From: Bacteroides ovatus
Lineage (GTDB): Bacteria > Bacteroidota > Bacteroidia > Bacteroidales > Bacteroidaceae
Length of the DNA: 64,000 nucleotides
Direction: 5' to 3'
Assembly: GCF_001314995.1 (NCBI RefSeq)
Contig: NZ_CP012938.1
Location: 992,001 to 1,056,000, forward strand
Both the position numbers and the translations under genes were made by a program. Shown here one piece after another: positions 33,393 to 41,458 of the stretch; the first letter of the stretch is position 1, and every line of letters starts with the position of its first letter. Under the pieces are notes generated by a model. The model did no database searches. It was not told the DNA's origin and worked only from the letters and a program-made list of their open reading frames with translations.

Positions 33393-34922
33393 GTATCTCA
33401 CCTCATACAGGTCATTCCTGCGGTCTTTCAAGTTGCGTACACTACCATAAGTATGCAACTCGTTCAGCAAATCCAGATCAACATCCGATACCAAAATCAT
33501 TTCGGTGTTAGGAGTTGCCTCCGCCCTCTTTCCGTCTGTTGGAAAAGCAAAGTCGCATGGGGTAAACACACCCGATTGGGCATATTGAATATCCATATTG
33601 TGCACACGGGGAAGATTTCCGACACTTCCGGCAATGACTACAAAACATTCATTCTCGATGGCGCGTGCCTGCGCACAGACACGAACACGGGAGTAGGCAT
33701 TCTGGGTATCTGTCAGGAAAGGAACAAATAATATCTGCATTCCCTGATCTGCCATCAGGCGGGAAAGTTCGGGGAACTCGACATCATAGCAGATCAAAAC
33801 TCCAATCTTTGCACAGTCCGTGTCAAAAGTATTCAGAAGTTTACCACCATTAAGTCCCCAGCTTTTTATTTCATCGGGAGTGACGTGTAATTTTTCATAC
33901 ATTTCGTAGGTTCCATCCCGTCGGCAAAGGAAACCTACATTATAAAGCAATCCGTCCTCTTTTACGTATGGCATACTCCCGGTTATAATGTTAATATTAT
34001 AGCTAATAGCCAGATTCATAAACCGTTCCCGAATTTCATCCGTATACTTTGCCAATCCGCGAATAGCCTGCGATTCTCCCTTATCGTTATACTTCGACAT
34101 CAAAGGAGCATTGAAATATTCCGGGAAAAGAACAAAATCACTTTTATAATCGGAGACTGCGTCCACAAAGAATTCTACTTGTTCGAACAGGTCATCCAAC
34201 GTTTTATAACTACGCATCTGCCATTGCACCAGTCCTACGCGAACCGTAGTTTTGGGACTGATATATTCTTGTGTAGGTGGCTGATAATAGATATTATCCC
34301 ATTGCAGCAAACAAGCATAATGTTTTGATTCTTCATCATTTGGCAGATAATTAGTCATTACCTTACGAACGTGAAAATCATTCGACAACTGGAAAGTAAG
34401 TACCGGATCATAAATCTCGCGTTGACGTACCCGTTCGATATATTCTTTCGGACGCATTTTGTCAGCATATTTATGATAATTCGGGATACGTCCGCCAAAC
34501 ATAATCGCTTTCAGATTCAATGTTTCGCAAAGCTCCTTACGATATTCATACATACGACGTGCGAGACGCAAACCACGATAGCCCGGGTGGATAAATACTT
34601 CAATGCCATACAGGATATTTCCTTTGGGATTATGTGTATTGAATGTTTCCTTACCCGTAACCTGTGCATACGTATGGTCGTTCTTTACTTTATCATAATC
34701 AACAATAATAGAAAGAGCACAACCAACTATTTTATCGTCAACGACTGTGACGATCTGACCTTCCGGAAAGATTTTAATCAACTTCTGAATCTGCTCACGA
34801 GTCCAAAACACATCGCTACCGTCAGAATAAACACGGGTAAACGATTGGGATAGTTGTACATAATCTTCTATTTGCAGATTACGTATCTGCACTTTATTAA
34901 TTTTTATCGGATGTTGTTCCAT
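33384..34922 (-). CDS. GNAT N-acetyltransferase / nitrilase-family amidohydrolase fusion
   Basis: 512 residues from the ATG at 34922; a longer in-frame start at 34955 falls in the -7 box and is rejected. Residues about 10-215 are a GNAT domain (VQIRNLQIEDYVQLSQSF, VDDKIVGCALSIIVDYDK, VFIHPGYRGLRLARRMYEYRKELCETLNLKAIMFGGR, the acetyl-CoA loop). Residues about 230-512 are a carbon-nitrogen hydrolase with the Glu-Lys-Cys triad: FPEYFNAP, YEKLHVTP and VLICYDVEFPE. Such fusions are known in several phyla; the substrate is unknown, and an amide made or broken next to an acetyl transfer is a guess. Confidence 0.92.
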   Translation of the reverse strand: MEQHPIKINKVQIRNLQIEDYVQLSQSFTRVYSDGSDVFWTREQIQKLIKIFPEGQIVTVVDDKIVGCALSIIVDYDKVKNDHTYAQVTGKETFNTHNPKGNILYGIEVFIHPGYRGLRLARRMYEYRKELCETLNLKAIMFGGRIPNYHKYADKMRPKEYIERVRQREIYDPVLTFQLSNDFHVRKVMTNYLPNDEESKHYACLLQWDNIYYQPPTQEYISPKTTVRVGLVQWQMRSYKTLDDLFEQVEFFVDAVSDYKSDFVLFPEYFNAPLMSKYNDKGESQAIRGLAKYTDEIRERFMNLAISYNINIITGSMPYVKEDGLLYNVGFLCRRDGTYEMYEKLHVTPDEIKSWGLNGGKLLNTFDTDCAKIGVLICYDVEFPELSRLMADQGMQILFVPFLTDTQNAYSRVRVCAQARAIENECFVVIAGSVGNLPRVHNMDIQYAQSGVFTPCDFAFPTDGKRAEATPNTEMILVSDVDLDLLNELHTYGSVRNLKDRRNDLYEVRYKK

Positions 34923-34952
34923 AACAATACGTGTTTTTATATAAAGACTGTG

Positions 34953-34960
34953 CAAAGGTA
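34953..34960 (-). promoter_or_regulatory. -7 box of the GNAT/nitrilase gene
   Basis: TACCTTTG on the minus strand, 30 bases before the ATG at 34922; it overlaps an upstream in-frame codon and so decides the start. Confidence 0.6.
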
Positions 34961-35088
34961 CTGTTTATCTTTATACATTGTCATTGCAAAATTAAAAATG
35001 CATTATACTTAATTTTAATACATGCTTCAGAAATGGCTACAGTGCTTTAACATCACATAATTTTCATACAAATTCTTGCGCCGTTTAA

Positions 35089-35119
35089 TTTGCGACTTCC
35101 GAAAATTATCGTACATTTG
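35089..35119 (+). promoter_or_regulatory. strong promoter of the structured RNA
   Basis: TTTG (35089-35092), 19-base spacer, TACATTTG (35112-35119): a full match to the Bacteroides consensus. The predicted transcription start (about 35124) falls on the first base of the closing stem of the RNA. Confidence 0.75.
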
Positions 35120-35123
35120 CAAC

Positions 35124-35294
35124 GCATAACATTTTATACCCACAGAAGCAGTGAACCTGCTTCAACTCCAGTAGCAGGCATTTTTATGCCTGTTGCTGCC
35201 GTAGATACGCGGTTTCGTACCCCCGTGGGGAACGTTAATGCGTCCCCAGCTTCTGTGGAGTGTTATGCAACGGGAAAGGCGGAACCGTTTTTTT
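35124..35294 (+). ncRNA. candidate structured non-coding RNA, 6S-like or unknown
   Basis: About 170 nt with its own promoter and terminator and no credible reading frame. The ends close: GCATAACA (35124-35131) pairs with TGTTATGC (35261-35268) and CCACAGAAGC (35140-35149) with GCTTCTGTGG (35249-35258). Inside are a 13-bp hairpin (35169-35181 with 35186-35198, loop TTTT, two G:U pairs) and GC-rich short hairpins around 35206-35247 (CCCC/GGGG, GGGG..ACG/CGT..CCCC). GAAGCAG (35145-35151) can also pair with CTGCTTC just downstream, an alternative to the closing stem. The long closing stem plus internal open region recalls 6S RNA or the Bacteroidales-1 motif; I cannot confirm either. It could also be a leader for the gene at 35324. 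Confidence 0.65.
35269..35294 (+). terminator. terminator of the structured RNA
   Basis: AACGG (35269-35273) and CCGTT (35285-35289) with a 7-base T run. A competing stem GGCGG (35278-35282) / CCGCC (35299-35303) spans the T run, so read-through control is possible. Confidence 0.65.
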
Positions 35295-35323
35295 ATTCCC
35301 GCCTATCTTAAAACCGTTGTATC

Positions 35324-35800
35324 ATGCATGAAGAACAAAACAATGCACCTGTAAAAACCGTTCAAAGCAATCGGCAGGAAGCTAATTTTCCTAATCTGGA
35401 AGAAAAAGAAAACCTAAAACAGTTTTATTTAACCCAATCACGACGACTATGCCCTACTGTATCAGTCGATCGTTCGGAATTACAACGTTTGGGAGCGTTA
35501 CACCACAAAATCAAACATTTTATTAAAGCGTTAACCAACCTCGACCGTTCATGGGAAAATGGGATGCCGGAGATGCAAAAGGCTTGCCTGCATTTCTTTT
35601 CTTTACAAAACTCACCTCGCACAGAGTGTCAAAAGATTTTTGAAGAATGGGCGAAATGGTCGAACTTCCTGATATCAGCTTCTTGCTATCGTGGTTTTGT
35701 CAGTCAGATGTTGCAGGATTATCAACGTCAATTACGTGACTTGGAAAAGCTCTTGGGCGGCAAACCTTCCGAAACTTTGGAGAATGTATCTGACCGTTAA
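35324..35800 (+). CDS. hypothetical protein downstream of the structured RNA
   Basis: 158 residues, mostly helical by appearance, soluble, no signal peptide: DRSELQRLGALHHKIKHFIKALTNLDRSWENGMPEMQKACLHFF in the middle and QMLQDYQRQLRDLEKLLGG near the end suggest coiled-coil or helical bundle structure. I do not recognise the family. No promoter is visible in the 30 bases after the RNA terminator, so it may depend on read-through from the RNA promoter. Codon use looks normal for the window. Confidence 0.68.
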   Translation: MHEEQNNAPVKTVQSNRQEANFPNLEEKENLKQFYLTQSRRLCPTVSVDRSELQRLGALHHKIKHFIKALTNLDRSWENGMPEMQKACLHFFSLQNSPRTECQKIFEEWAKWSNFLISASCYRGFVSQMLQDYQRQLRDLEKLLGGKPSETLENVSDR

Positions 35801-35905
35801 GTCATACAGATAGATATTGCATCGAACTGACGCTAAAAGTAGTTCGTTTCTTGACGGTTTTAATTCTTTTCAGAATATAAATGAGTTAAATGATAATTTT
35901 GCGGA

Positions 35906-36085
35906 GTGCCCTGAAAGGGTTTAATTATATAGCGTAGGGCAACGCCCTACGTAAAAGCGACAATCTGAATTTGCGCCCTGAAAGGGCATAATTGTATATG
36001 GTTCCGCCCTTTCAGGGCTTGTGGCTGGTGTGTTTTTTTCGTAGGGCGTTGCCCTACGCTATATAATTAAGCCCTTTCAGGGCAC
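35906..36085. repeat. 46-bp inverted repeat with inner REP-like palindromes
   Basis: Arms 35906-35951 and 36040-36085 are reverse complements with one mismatch in 46. Each arm holds two smaller dyads: CCCTGAAAGGG and CGTAGGGC/GCCCTACG. The 88-bp centre contains two more copies of the first dyad (GCCCTGAAAGGGC near 35975 and GCCCTTTCAGGGC near 36006). Confidence 0.9.
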
Positions 36086-36126
36086 CCCAATAAATATATA
36101 ATTGTAAGGCTTTCAGCCTAACTGCA

Positions 36127-36183
36127 AAATTCCCATTTAACCGATAAATTCTCATTTAACCGCTAAATTCCCATTTAATTAAG
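36127..36183. repeat. three tandem 19-bp repeats
   Basis: Copies start at 36127, 36146 and 36165, each AAATTCYCATTTAAnnnnn; copies 1 and 2 differ at two positions, copy 3 diverges at its end. Confidence 0.85.
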
Positions 36184-36212
36184 AACTGTACTGAAATGAA
36201 TGAAAGTTTTTC

Positions 36213-36749
36213 CTACTATAAAGTTGAAAAACATAAAAACATCTGCCACCTGCAACGAAACGCGTGTAATTCACTAGTTAATAGATAGTTGTAACGTGGC
36301 AGATACCTGCGGCAGATAGGTTGCAGATAAAGTATCTGCAACACGTTATATAATCAAAGAAAAAGCCTTGATTCCTTTATGCAAAGCTATGGGATAATTG
36401 GGGTGACTCTATGGAGAAATGGTGGTGTCTCTACGGGGAAACGATAGTATCCTTACGTAGAAACTGTAGTGTCCCGCCTTAGAAACTCTCGTTTCCTGCC
36501 GTGGAAACTGTAATTTCTAATTCCGGGAACGACAGTTCCCCGCCTGGAAACGGGAAGTTAATGTATACAATAAACTTTTGCCCTCCTGGAGAATTGGCTT
36601 ATGTAAGGTTTATACTGTGTGGCAGATACTTTGATCTGCAACCTATCTGCAACAGTATCTGCAACGCTCCAACTATTTATCAACTAGTGTATTACACGCT
36701 TTTCGTTGCAGGTGGCAGATGTTTTCATGTTTTTTCAACTTTATAGTAG
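36213..36749. repeat. element bounded by 138-bp imperfect inverted repeats
   Basis: Left arm about 36213-36350 and right arm about 36611-36749 are reverse complements at close to 88% identity, with small indels. Each arm carries repeated (T/G)GCAGATA motifs at 11-14 base spacing. The 260-bp centre has no credible gene and holds repeat array B. Possible 3-bp flank TTC on both sides. It looks like a MITE-type or other foldback element; no transposase is present. Confidence 0.85.
36381..36556. repeat. 22-bp-period repeat array B
   Basis: Eight consecutive units of exactly 22 bp (starts 36381, 36403, 36425, 36447, 36469, 36491, 36513, 36535). Consensus about GTGTCCCTAC-GTGGAAACTGTA; unit 36491 is a dyad GTTTCC-N6-GGAAAC. 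It lies in the centre of the 138-bp inverted repeat. There are no spacers, so it is not a CRISPR array. Confidence 0.88.
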
Positions 36750-36763
36750 TTCCCAAAAGTTTC

Positions 36764-36809
36764 AAATAAAAACAATTATGACACCATACCATTGGTACGA
36801 TGTCATAAT
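36764..36809 (-). terminator. terminator after xylE
   Basis: ATTATGACA (36775-36783) and TGTCATAAT (36801-36809) with inner TACC/GGTA; on the minus strand it is followed by a TTTTTATTT run, 64 bases after the xylE stop. Confidence 0.78.
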
Positions 36810-36872
36810 CTTAATAGAACCATGCCAAGAAATCGAAGTCATAATGACATGATGAAATTACACTAACCTAAT

Positions 36873-38327
36873 TTATTTATTTTTCTTCCAAAGTTTGCTC
36901 ATATCTTCCAGTGTCTTACCTTTCGTTTCAGGTACCCAACGCCAAACGAAGATGGCAGCAGCCACACAGATTATTCCATATAAACTATATGCAAACATCG
37001 GGCTGAAGTCGTACAGTGCTGGGAAAGTAGAAGATACAATGTAATTGAATATCCATTGGAAAGCCACAGCGATTGCCACTGCTTTACCACGAATGGTGTT
37101 CGGGAATATTTCCGAGATCAACACCCAGCAAATCGGTCCCCAAGACATCATAAAGAATGCTGCATACACAATCACTGAAAGTACCGGTAGAATACCCTTT
37201 ATTGCCATGCTATCACACATTGCTACTGCAAAGGCTCCTACAGCCATACCGATAGAACCGATTATCAACAGCGGTTTACGTCCGAAGCGGTCTACAGTGA
37301 AGATTGCAACCAATGTAAAGACAATGTTTACAATACCCATAATAACTGTTTGCATCATGCCACCTCCTTCTGCACCTGCATTTTCGAAAATACGAGGAGC
37401 ATAATAAAGTACCGCATTAATACCGATAGCCTGTTGGAATACAGAAAGTAAAATACCGATCACAATTACTGCCACTCCATAAGTAAAGATTTTCTCTGTC
37501 TTTTCATGAGCAGTAGCTTTAATATCATTAAGAATTTCCTGTGCTTTTGTCTTACCATTGATCTTTTCAAGGATCGAATAAGCCTTTTCATCTTGCTGTA
37601 TCAATACAAGATAACGAGGAGTCTTGGGAACAAAGAACAACAACAGGCCGAAGAAAGCGGCAGGGAAAGCTTCCGAACCGAACATGTAACGCCATCCTTC
37701 ATAAACAGTCCACATATCAGATTCAGCACTAACAGACAGTACACCGGCTGCATCTTTCAAAATAATAGGATTTTGATGGTCGCCCATAATCAGGAAATTC
37801 ACGAAGTATACTACCAACATACCGAAGATGATAGCAAACTGGTTACACGATACAAGCGTTCCACGAATATTAGAAGGAGCAATTTCAGCAATATACATCG
37901 GACAGACTGCAGAAGCCAGTCCAACACCGATACCGCCCAAAACACGATACAAATTAAAAGCAATCAGCAAATCCATGTTCGGCTTTCCATATTCGAAGAA
38001 TAAGACTTCCGGATAATAGGAACCTAATGCTGAAAGGAAAAAGAGTACGGCAGCAAGCCTTAGAGAATTACGACGTCCCAAACGGGAAGCAAATATACCG
38101 GAGATCGCACCACCCAGTACACAGCCAATTAATGCACTGGAAGATGTGATTCCATGCATTACTTTATTGTATTGAAAATCAGAGGCCGAAAGGAAAAAAG
38201 CCTCCAAGCCTTTCTCCGCACCGGAAATAACTGCTGTATCGTATCCGAAAAGCAGTCCTCCCAAAATGGCGACAGAGGTTATCGAATATAGGTAGAGTTT
38301 ACTACCTTCGTTCGTTGTATTAATCAT
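36873..38327 (-). CDS. xylE: D-xylose:H+ symporter, MFS sugar porter
   Basis: Inner-membrane proton-coupled sugar uptake. 484 residues from the ATG at 38327, with 12 membrane helices. Sugar-porter signatures: GYDTAVISGA in helix 1, RLGRRNSLR in loop 2-3, LYRVLGGIGVGLASAVCPMYIAEIAPSNIRGTLVS, QQAIGINAVLYYAPRIF in helix 7 (sugar contacts), DRFGRKPLLIIGS, and VPETKGKTLEDMSKLWK at the end. Xylose is inferred from its position after xylA in the same direction. An in-frame codon at 38396 would add 23 poorly hydrophobic residues and is not preferred. Terminator follows. Confidence 0.93.
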   Translation of the reverse strand: MINTTNEGSKLYLYSITSVAILGGLLFGYDTAVISGAEKGLEAFFLSASDFQYNKVMHGITSSSALIGCVLGGAISGIFASRLGRRNSLRLAAVLFFLSALGSYYPEVLFFEYGKPNMDLLIAFNLYRVLGGIGVGLASAVCPMYIAEIAPSNIRGTLVSCNQFAIIFGMLVVYFVNFLIMGDHQNPIILKDAAGVLSVSAESDMWTVYEGWRYMFGSEAFPAAFFGLLLFFVPKTPRYLVLIQQDEKAYSILEKINGKTKAQEILNDIKATAHEKTEKIFTYGVAVIVIGILLSVFQQAIGINAVLYYAPRIFENAGAEGGGMMQTVIMGIVNIVFTLVAIFTVDRFGRKPLLIIGSIGMAVGAFAVAMCDSMAIKGILPVLSVIVYAAFFMMSWGPICWVLISEIFPNTIRGKAVAIAVAFQWIFNYIVSSTFPALYDFSPMFAYSLYGIICVAAAIFVWRWVPETKGKTLEDMSKLWKKNK

Positions 38328-38371
38328 GGTTATAAGTAGATAAAGTAGTGTTGTAGTAGTTGGATTTATAT

Positions 38372-38458
38372 CACCACAGATTTCACAGATTGACACAGAT
38401 AAAATTCAAAATAAGAGAGAAGAAAATTAATCTGTGACGATCCGTGTAATCTGTGGTG
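38372..38458. repeat. inverted repeat between xylA and xylE
   Basis: CACCACAGATTTCACAGAT (from 38372) and the matching arm ending ATCTGTGGTG (38458) form a long imperfect stem of almost 30 bp with a 28-base A-rich loop. The motif family (CCACAGATT...CACAGAT) is a common dispersed sequence in Bacteroides. In mRNA it could separate xylA from xylE expression. Confidence 0.8.
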
Positions 38459-38465
38459 GGGTTAA

Positions 38466-39782
38466 TTAGCAATACATATTCAGAATTGCTTCATAAAGCT
38501 CTTGTTTACCGCTAGTCTGCTTCGGTTCACCGTTTGCTTTAGCATAAGCAACTACATCTTCCAAAGTCAACTTGCCATCTTCAAATTCTTTACCTTTACC
38601 ACCGTCGAATGAAGCGTAACGGTCAGCCAACATTTTCTTATAGGGAGATTCGTTCAGCAAAGCAGCTGCACTTTCCAATGCACGAGCCATAGCATCCATA
38701 CCTGCGATGTGAGCGATGAAGATATCTTCCAGGTCAGTAGAGTTACGACGAGTTTTAGCGTCGAAGTTTGTTCCACCGTTACCCAAGCCGCCGTTGCGGA
38801 TTATTTGCATCATAGCTTGTGTCAATTCGTAGTTGTCAATCGGGAATTGGTCTGTATCCCAACCATTCTGATAATCACCACGGTTAGCGTCGATAGAACC
38901 CAACATGCCGTTGTCTACTGCTACTGCCAATTCGTGTTCGAAAGTGTGACCTGCCAAAGTTGCGTGGTTTACTTCAATGTTCACTTTGAAATCTTTATCC
39001 AAGCCATGAGCTTTCAGGAATCCGATTACTGTTTCTGTATCTACATCATACTGATGTTTTGTCGGTTCCATCGGTTTCGGTTCAATCAGGAAAGTACCTT
39101 TGAAACCACGGGCACGAGCATAATCACGAGCGATGGTCAGCATTTTTGCCAGGTGTTCTTTTTCACGTTTCTGATCTGTATTCAGAAGAGACATATAGCC
39201 TTCACGGCCACCCCAGAATACATAGTTCTGACCACCCAGTTCAATAGTTGCATCGATTGCATTCTTGATCTGAACAGCAGCACGAGCTACTACGTCAAAA
39301 TCAGGGTTAGTAGCAGCACCGTTCATATAACGTGCATGGCCAAATACGTTGGCAGTACCCCACAACAGTTTGATGCCAGTTTCAGCTTGTTTCTGTTTTG
39401 CGTATGCTACGATTGCTTTCAAGTTAGCTTCGTATTCTTCGATGCTTGCACCTTCAGAAACCAAGTCTACATCGTGGAAACAGTAGTATTCGATACCCAT
39501 TTTCTGCATGAATTCGAAACCTGCGTCCATTTTATCTTTTGCAGCTTGTATAGCGTCAGCATTACTATTCCAAGGGAATTGTTTTGTTCCGCCACCGAAT
39601 TGGTCGCCACCTTCAGCACACAAAGTATGCCACCATGCCATAGCGAATCTCAACCAATCTTTCATCTTCTTGCCGTTGATAACCTTTTCAGCATCGTAGT
39701 AACGGAATGCCATCGGATTCTTACTATCTTTACCTTCGAACTTAATCTTTTCAATTCCCGGGAAAAATTCTTTTGTTGCCAT
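38466..39782 (-). CDS. xylA: xylose isomerase
   Basis: Converts D-xylose to D-xylulose. 438 residues, the longer class II type. Family residues: [28 protein letters not shown] with catalytic His and Asp (about 100), [55 protein letters not shown] with metal-binding Glu, [15 protein letters not shown], and [20 protein letters not shown]. 41 bases after xylB in the same direction. Confidence 0.98.
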   Translation of the reverse strand: MATKEFFPGIEKIKFEGKDSKNPMAFRYYDAEKVINGKKMKDWLRFAMAWWHTLCAEGGDQFGGGTKQFPWNSNADAIQAAKDKMDAGFEFMQKMGIEYYCFHDVDLVSEGASIEEYEANLKAIVAYAKQKQAETGIKLLWGTANVFGHARYMNGAATNPDFDVVARAAVQIKNAIDATIELGGQNYVFWGGREGYMSLLNTDQKREKEHLAKMLTIARDYARARGFKGTFLIEPKPMEPTKHQYDVDTETVIGFLKAHGLDKDFKVNIEVNHATLAGHTFEHELAVAVDNGMLGSIDANRGDYQNGWDTDQFPIDNYELTQAMMQIIRNGGLGNGGTNFDAKTRRNSTDLEDIFIAHIAGMDAMARALESAAALLNESPYKKMLADRYASFDGGKGKEFEDGKLTLEDVVAYAKANGEPKQTSGKQELYEAILNMYC

Positions 39783-39823
39783 AATTCTTTTATTTTTAAA
39801 ATGGTTATTATTTAAATTGTTAA

Positions 39824-41347
39824 TTATTTATCTGAAGACAGAACCGGAGCCGGTATGTTACCGGTCATCGACTTTTCAAGACGGTATTTCCATTTTGCAT
39901 ACGCGTCAGCATATTCTTGGCGTTTTGCCACATTAGGTTCAATCACATCCAGTTTGTCAAGCGTAGCAAATGCCTCATTGTTATCCTTATAGATACCTGC
40001 ACCGATGCCCGCACCTTTCGCAGCGCCTACGGAACCATCCGTATCGTAAAGCTCGATAGTAGCTCCTGTGACTCCCGCCAAAGTATCGCGGAAGATAGAA
40101 CTCAAGAACATATTAGCGTGTCCGGCATGGATCATCTTCACAGGAATTCCCATTTGCTCCATGATATCAATGCCATATTTAAAAGAGAATACAATACCTT
40201 CTTGAGCGGCACGGATAATGTGGTGTTTGCCATGTGCATTGAAGTCCAGTCCACGTATGCTGCAACCGATTTCCTTATTGTTCAGCATACGTTCGGCACC
40301 GTTACCAAAGGGCAGAATACTGATTCCCGCACTGCCGATAGGAGCTTTGGAAGCCAACACATTCATTTCATTATAAGATATTCCTTCGGGAGCAATGTTG
40401 CGTTTTACCCATGAATTGAGAATACCCGTTCCGTTGATGCAAAGCAATACTCCCAAACGTGTCTGATCTATGGTATGATTGACATGCGCAAAGGTATTGA
40501 CGCGTGACTGCGGATCATAGTTCACTTCACCATTCACGCCATAAACCACTCCCGATGTTCCTGCCGTAGAAGCAATCTCTCCCGGATTAAACACATTCAA
40601 AGAAAGGGCATTGTTAGGCTGGTCGCCTGCACGATAGGTAATCGGTGTTCCTTCTTTCAGTCCAAGCTCTTTGGCAGCTATTGCATTTACACGTCCTTGT
40701 TCAGCAAAAGTCGGTTTAATATCTGCAATCAAAGAAGAATCAAATCCGTAATAATCCATTAAGAAATCAGCCACCCGATTGTTCTTGAAATCCCAGAACA
40801 TACCTTCCGAAAGCCCGGAAACAGTTGTACAGATTTCTCCACTCAACTTCATGGCAATATAATCGCCCGGCAGCATTATCTTATCAATCTGCTCATAGAT
40901 GGCCGGTTCGTTTTCTTTAATCCACGCCAACTTGGAAGCAGTAAAATTCCCCGGTGAGTTCAACAAATGAGAAAGACATCTCTCCTCCCCGATTGTCTCA
41001 AACGCTTTCTGACCGTATGGCACCGCACGAGAGTCACACCAGATGATAGCAGGACGCAATACATGCTGATTCTTATCAACACAAACCAATCCGTGCATCT
41101 GATAAGAGATACCGATGGCTTTAATTTCAGCGGCACTCACTCCGGATTCGGTCATAATAGCCTGCGTGGACAACTTTAAGTTTTCCCACCAACTTTCAGG
41201 ATCTTGTTCCGCCCATCCGGGATTCACTGCAATAATATTCGCTTCTGTTTTCGGAAAAAATGCCGAGGATACACATTTACCAGTCTCCGCATTTACCAAA
41301 CTCGCTTTTACAGACGAGCTACCTATGTCATAACCTAATAGAAACAT
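39824..41347 (-). CDS. xylB: xylulokinase
   Basis: Phosphorylates D-xylulose to xylulose 5-phosphate for the pentose phosphate pathway. 507 residues, FGGY carbohydrate-kinase family: N-terminal ATPase fold [68 protein letters not shown], and C-terminal GGHANMF-type and [16 protein letters not shown] segments (here [13 protein letters not shown]). Xylulose specificity comes from neighbours xylA and xylE. Gap of 111 bases from the upstream Nudix-type regulator. Confidence 0.95.
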   Translation of the reverse strand: MFLLGYDIGSSSVKASLVNAETGKCVSSAFFPKTEANIIAVNPGWAEQDPESWWENLKLSTQAIMTESGVSAAEIKAIGISYQMHGLVCVDKNQHVLRPAIIWCDSRAVPYGQKAFETIGEERCLSHLLNSPGNFTASKLAWIKENEPAIYEQIDKIMLPGDYIAMKLSGEICTTVSGLSEGMFWDFKNNRVADFLMDYYGFDSSLIADIKPTFAEQGRVNAIAAKELGLKEGTPITYRAGDQPNNALSLNVFNPGEIASTAGTSGVVYGVNGEVNYDPQSRVNTFAHVNHTIDQTRLGVLLCINGTGILNSWVKRNIAPEGISYNEMNVLASKAPIGSAGISILPFGNGAERMLNNKEIGCSIRGLDFNAHGKHHIIRAAQEGIVFSFKYGIDIMEQMGIPVKMIHAGHANMFLSSIFRDTLAGVTGATIELYDTDGSVGAAKGAGIGAGIYKDNNEAFATLDKLDVIEPNVAKRQEYADAYAKWKYRLEKSMTGNIPAPVLSSDK

Positions 41348-41458
41348 AATTTTATTTACGATTAAACGATTTACTATTTACGATTTACGCTCAATGTCCG
41401 ACAATTAATGCTTTAACATTCAACGCCTAATACTTGATACTTAATACTTGAACAGGAT

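Noticed and set aside
35090..35311. 73-residue reading frame on the plus strand
   Set aside because: It coincides with the structured RNA, starts before the predicted transcription start and has no protein-like features.
36381..36556. CRISPR array
   Set aside because: Units touch each other with no spacers and diverge in sequence, and no cas gene is in the window.
36501..36746. 81-residue reading frame on the plus strand
   Set aside because: It lies across the repeat array and the right arm of the inverted repeat, and its composition is not protein-like.
36213..36749. Complete insertion sequence
   Set aside because: The centre is too short and has no transposase frame; at most a non-autonomous element.
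38709..39815. 368-residue reading frame antisense to xylA
   Set aside because: It is a shadow of the conserved xylA frame; the Cys/Phe-rich composition is an artefact.
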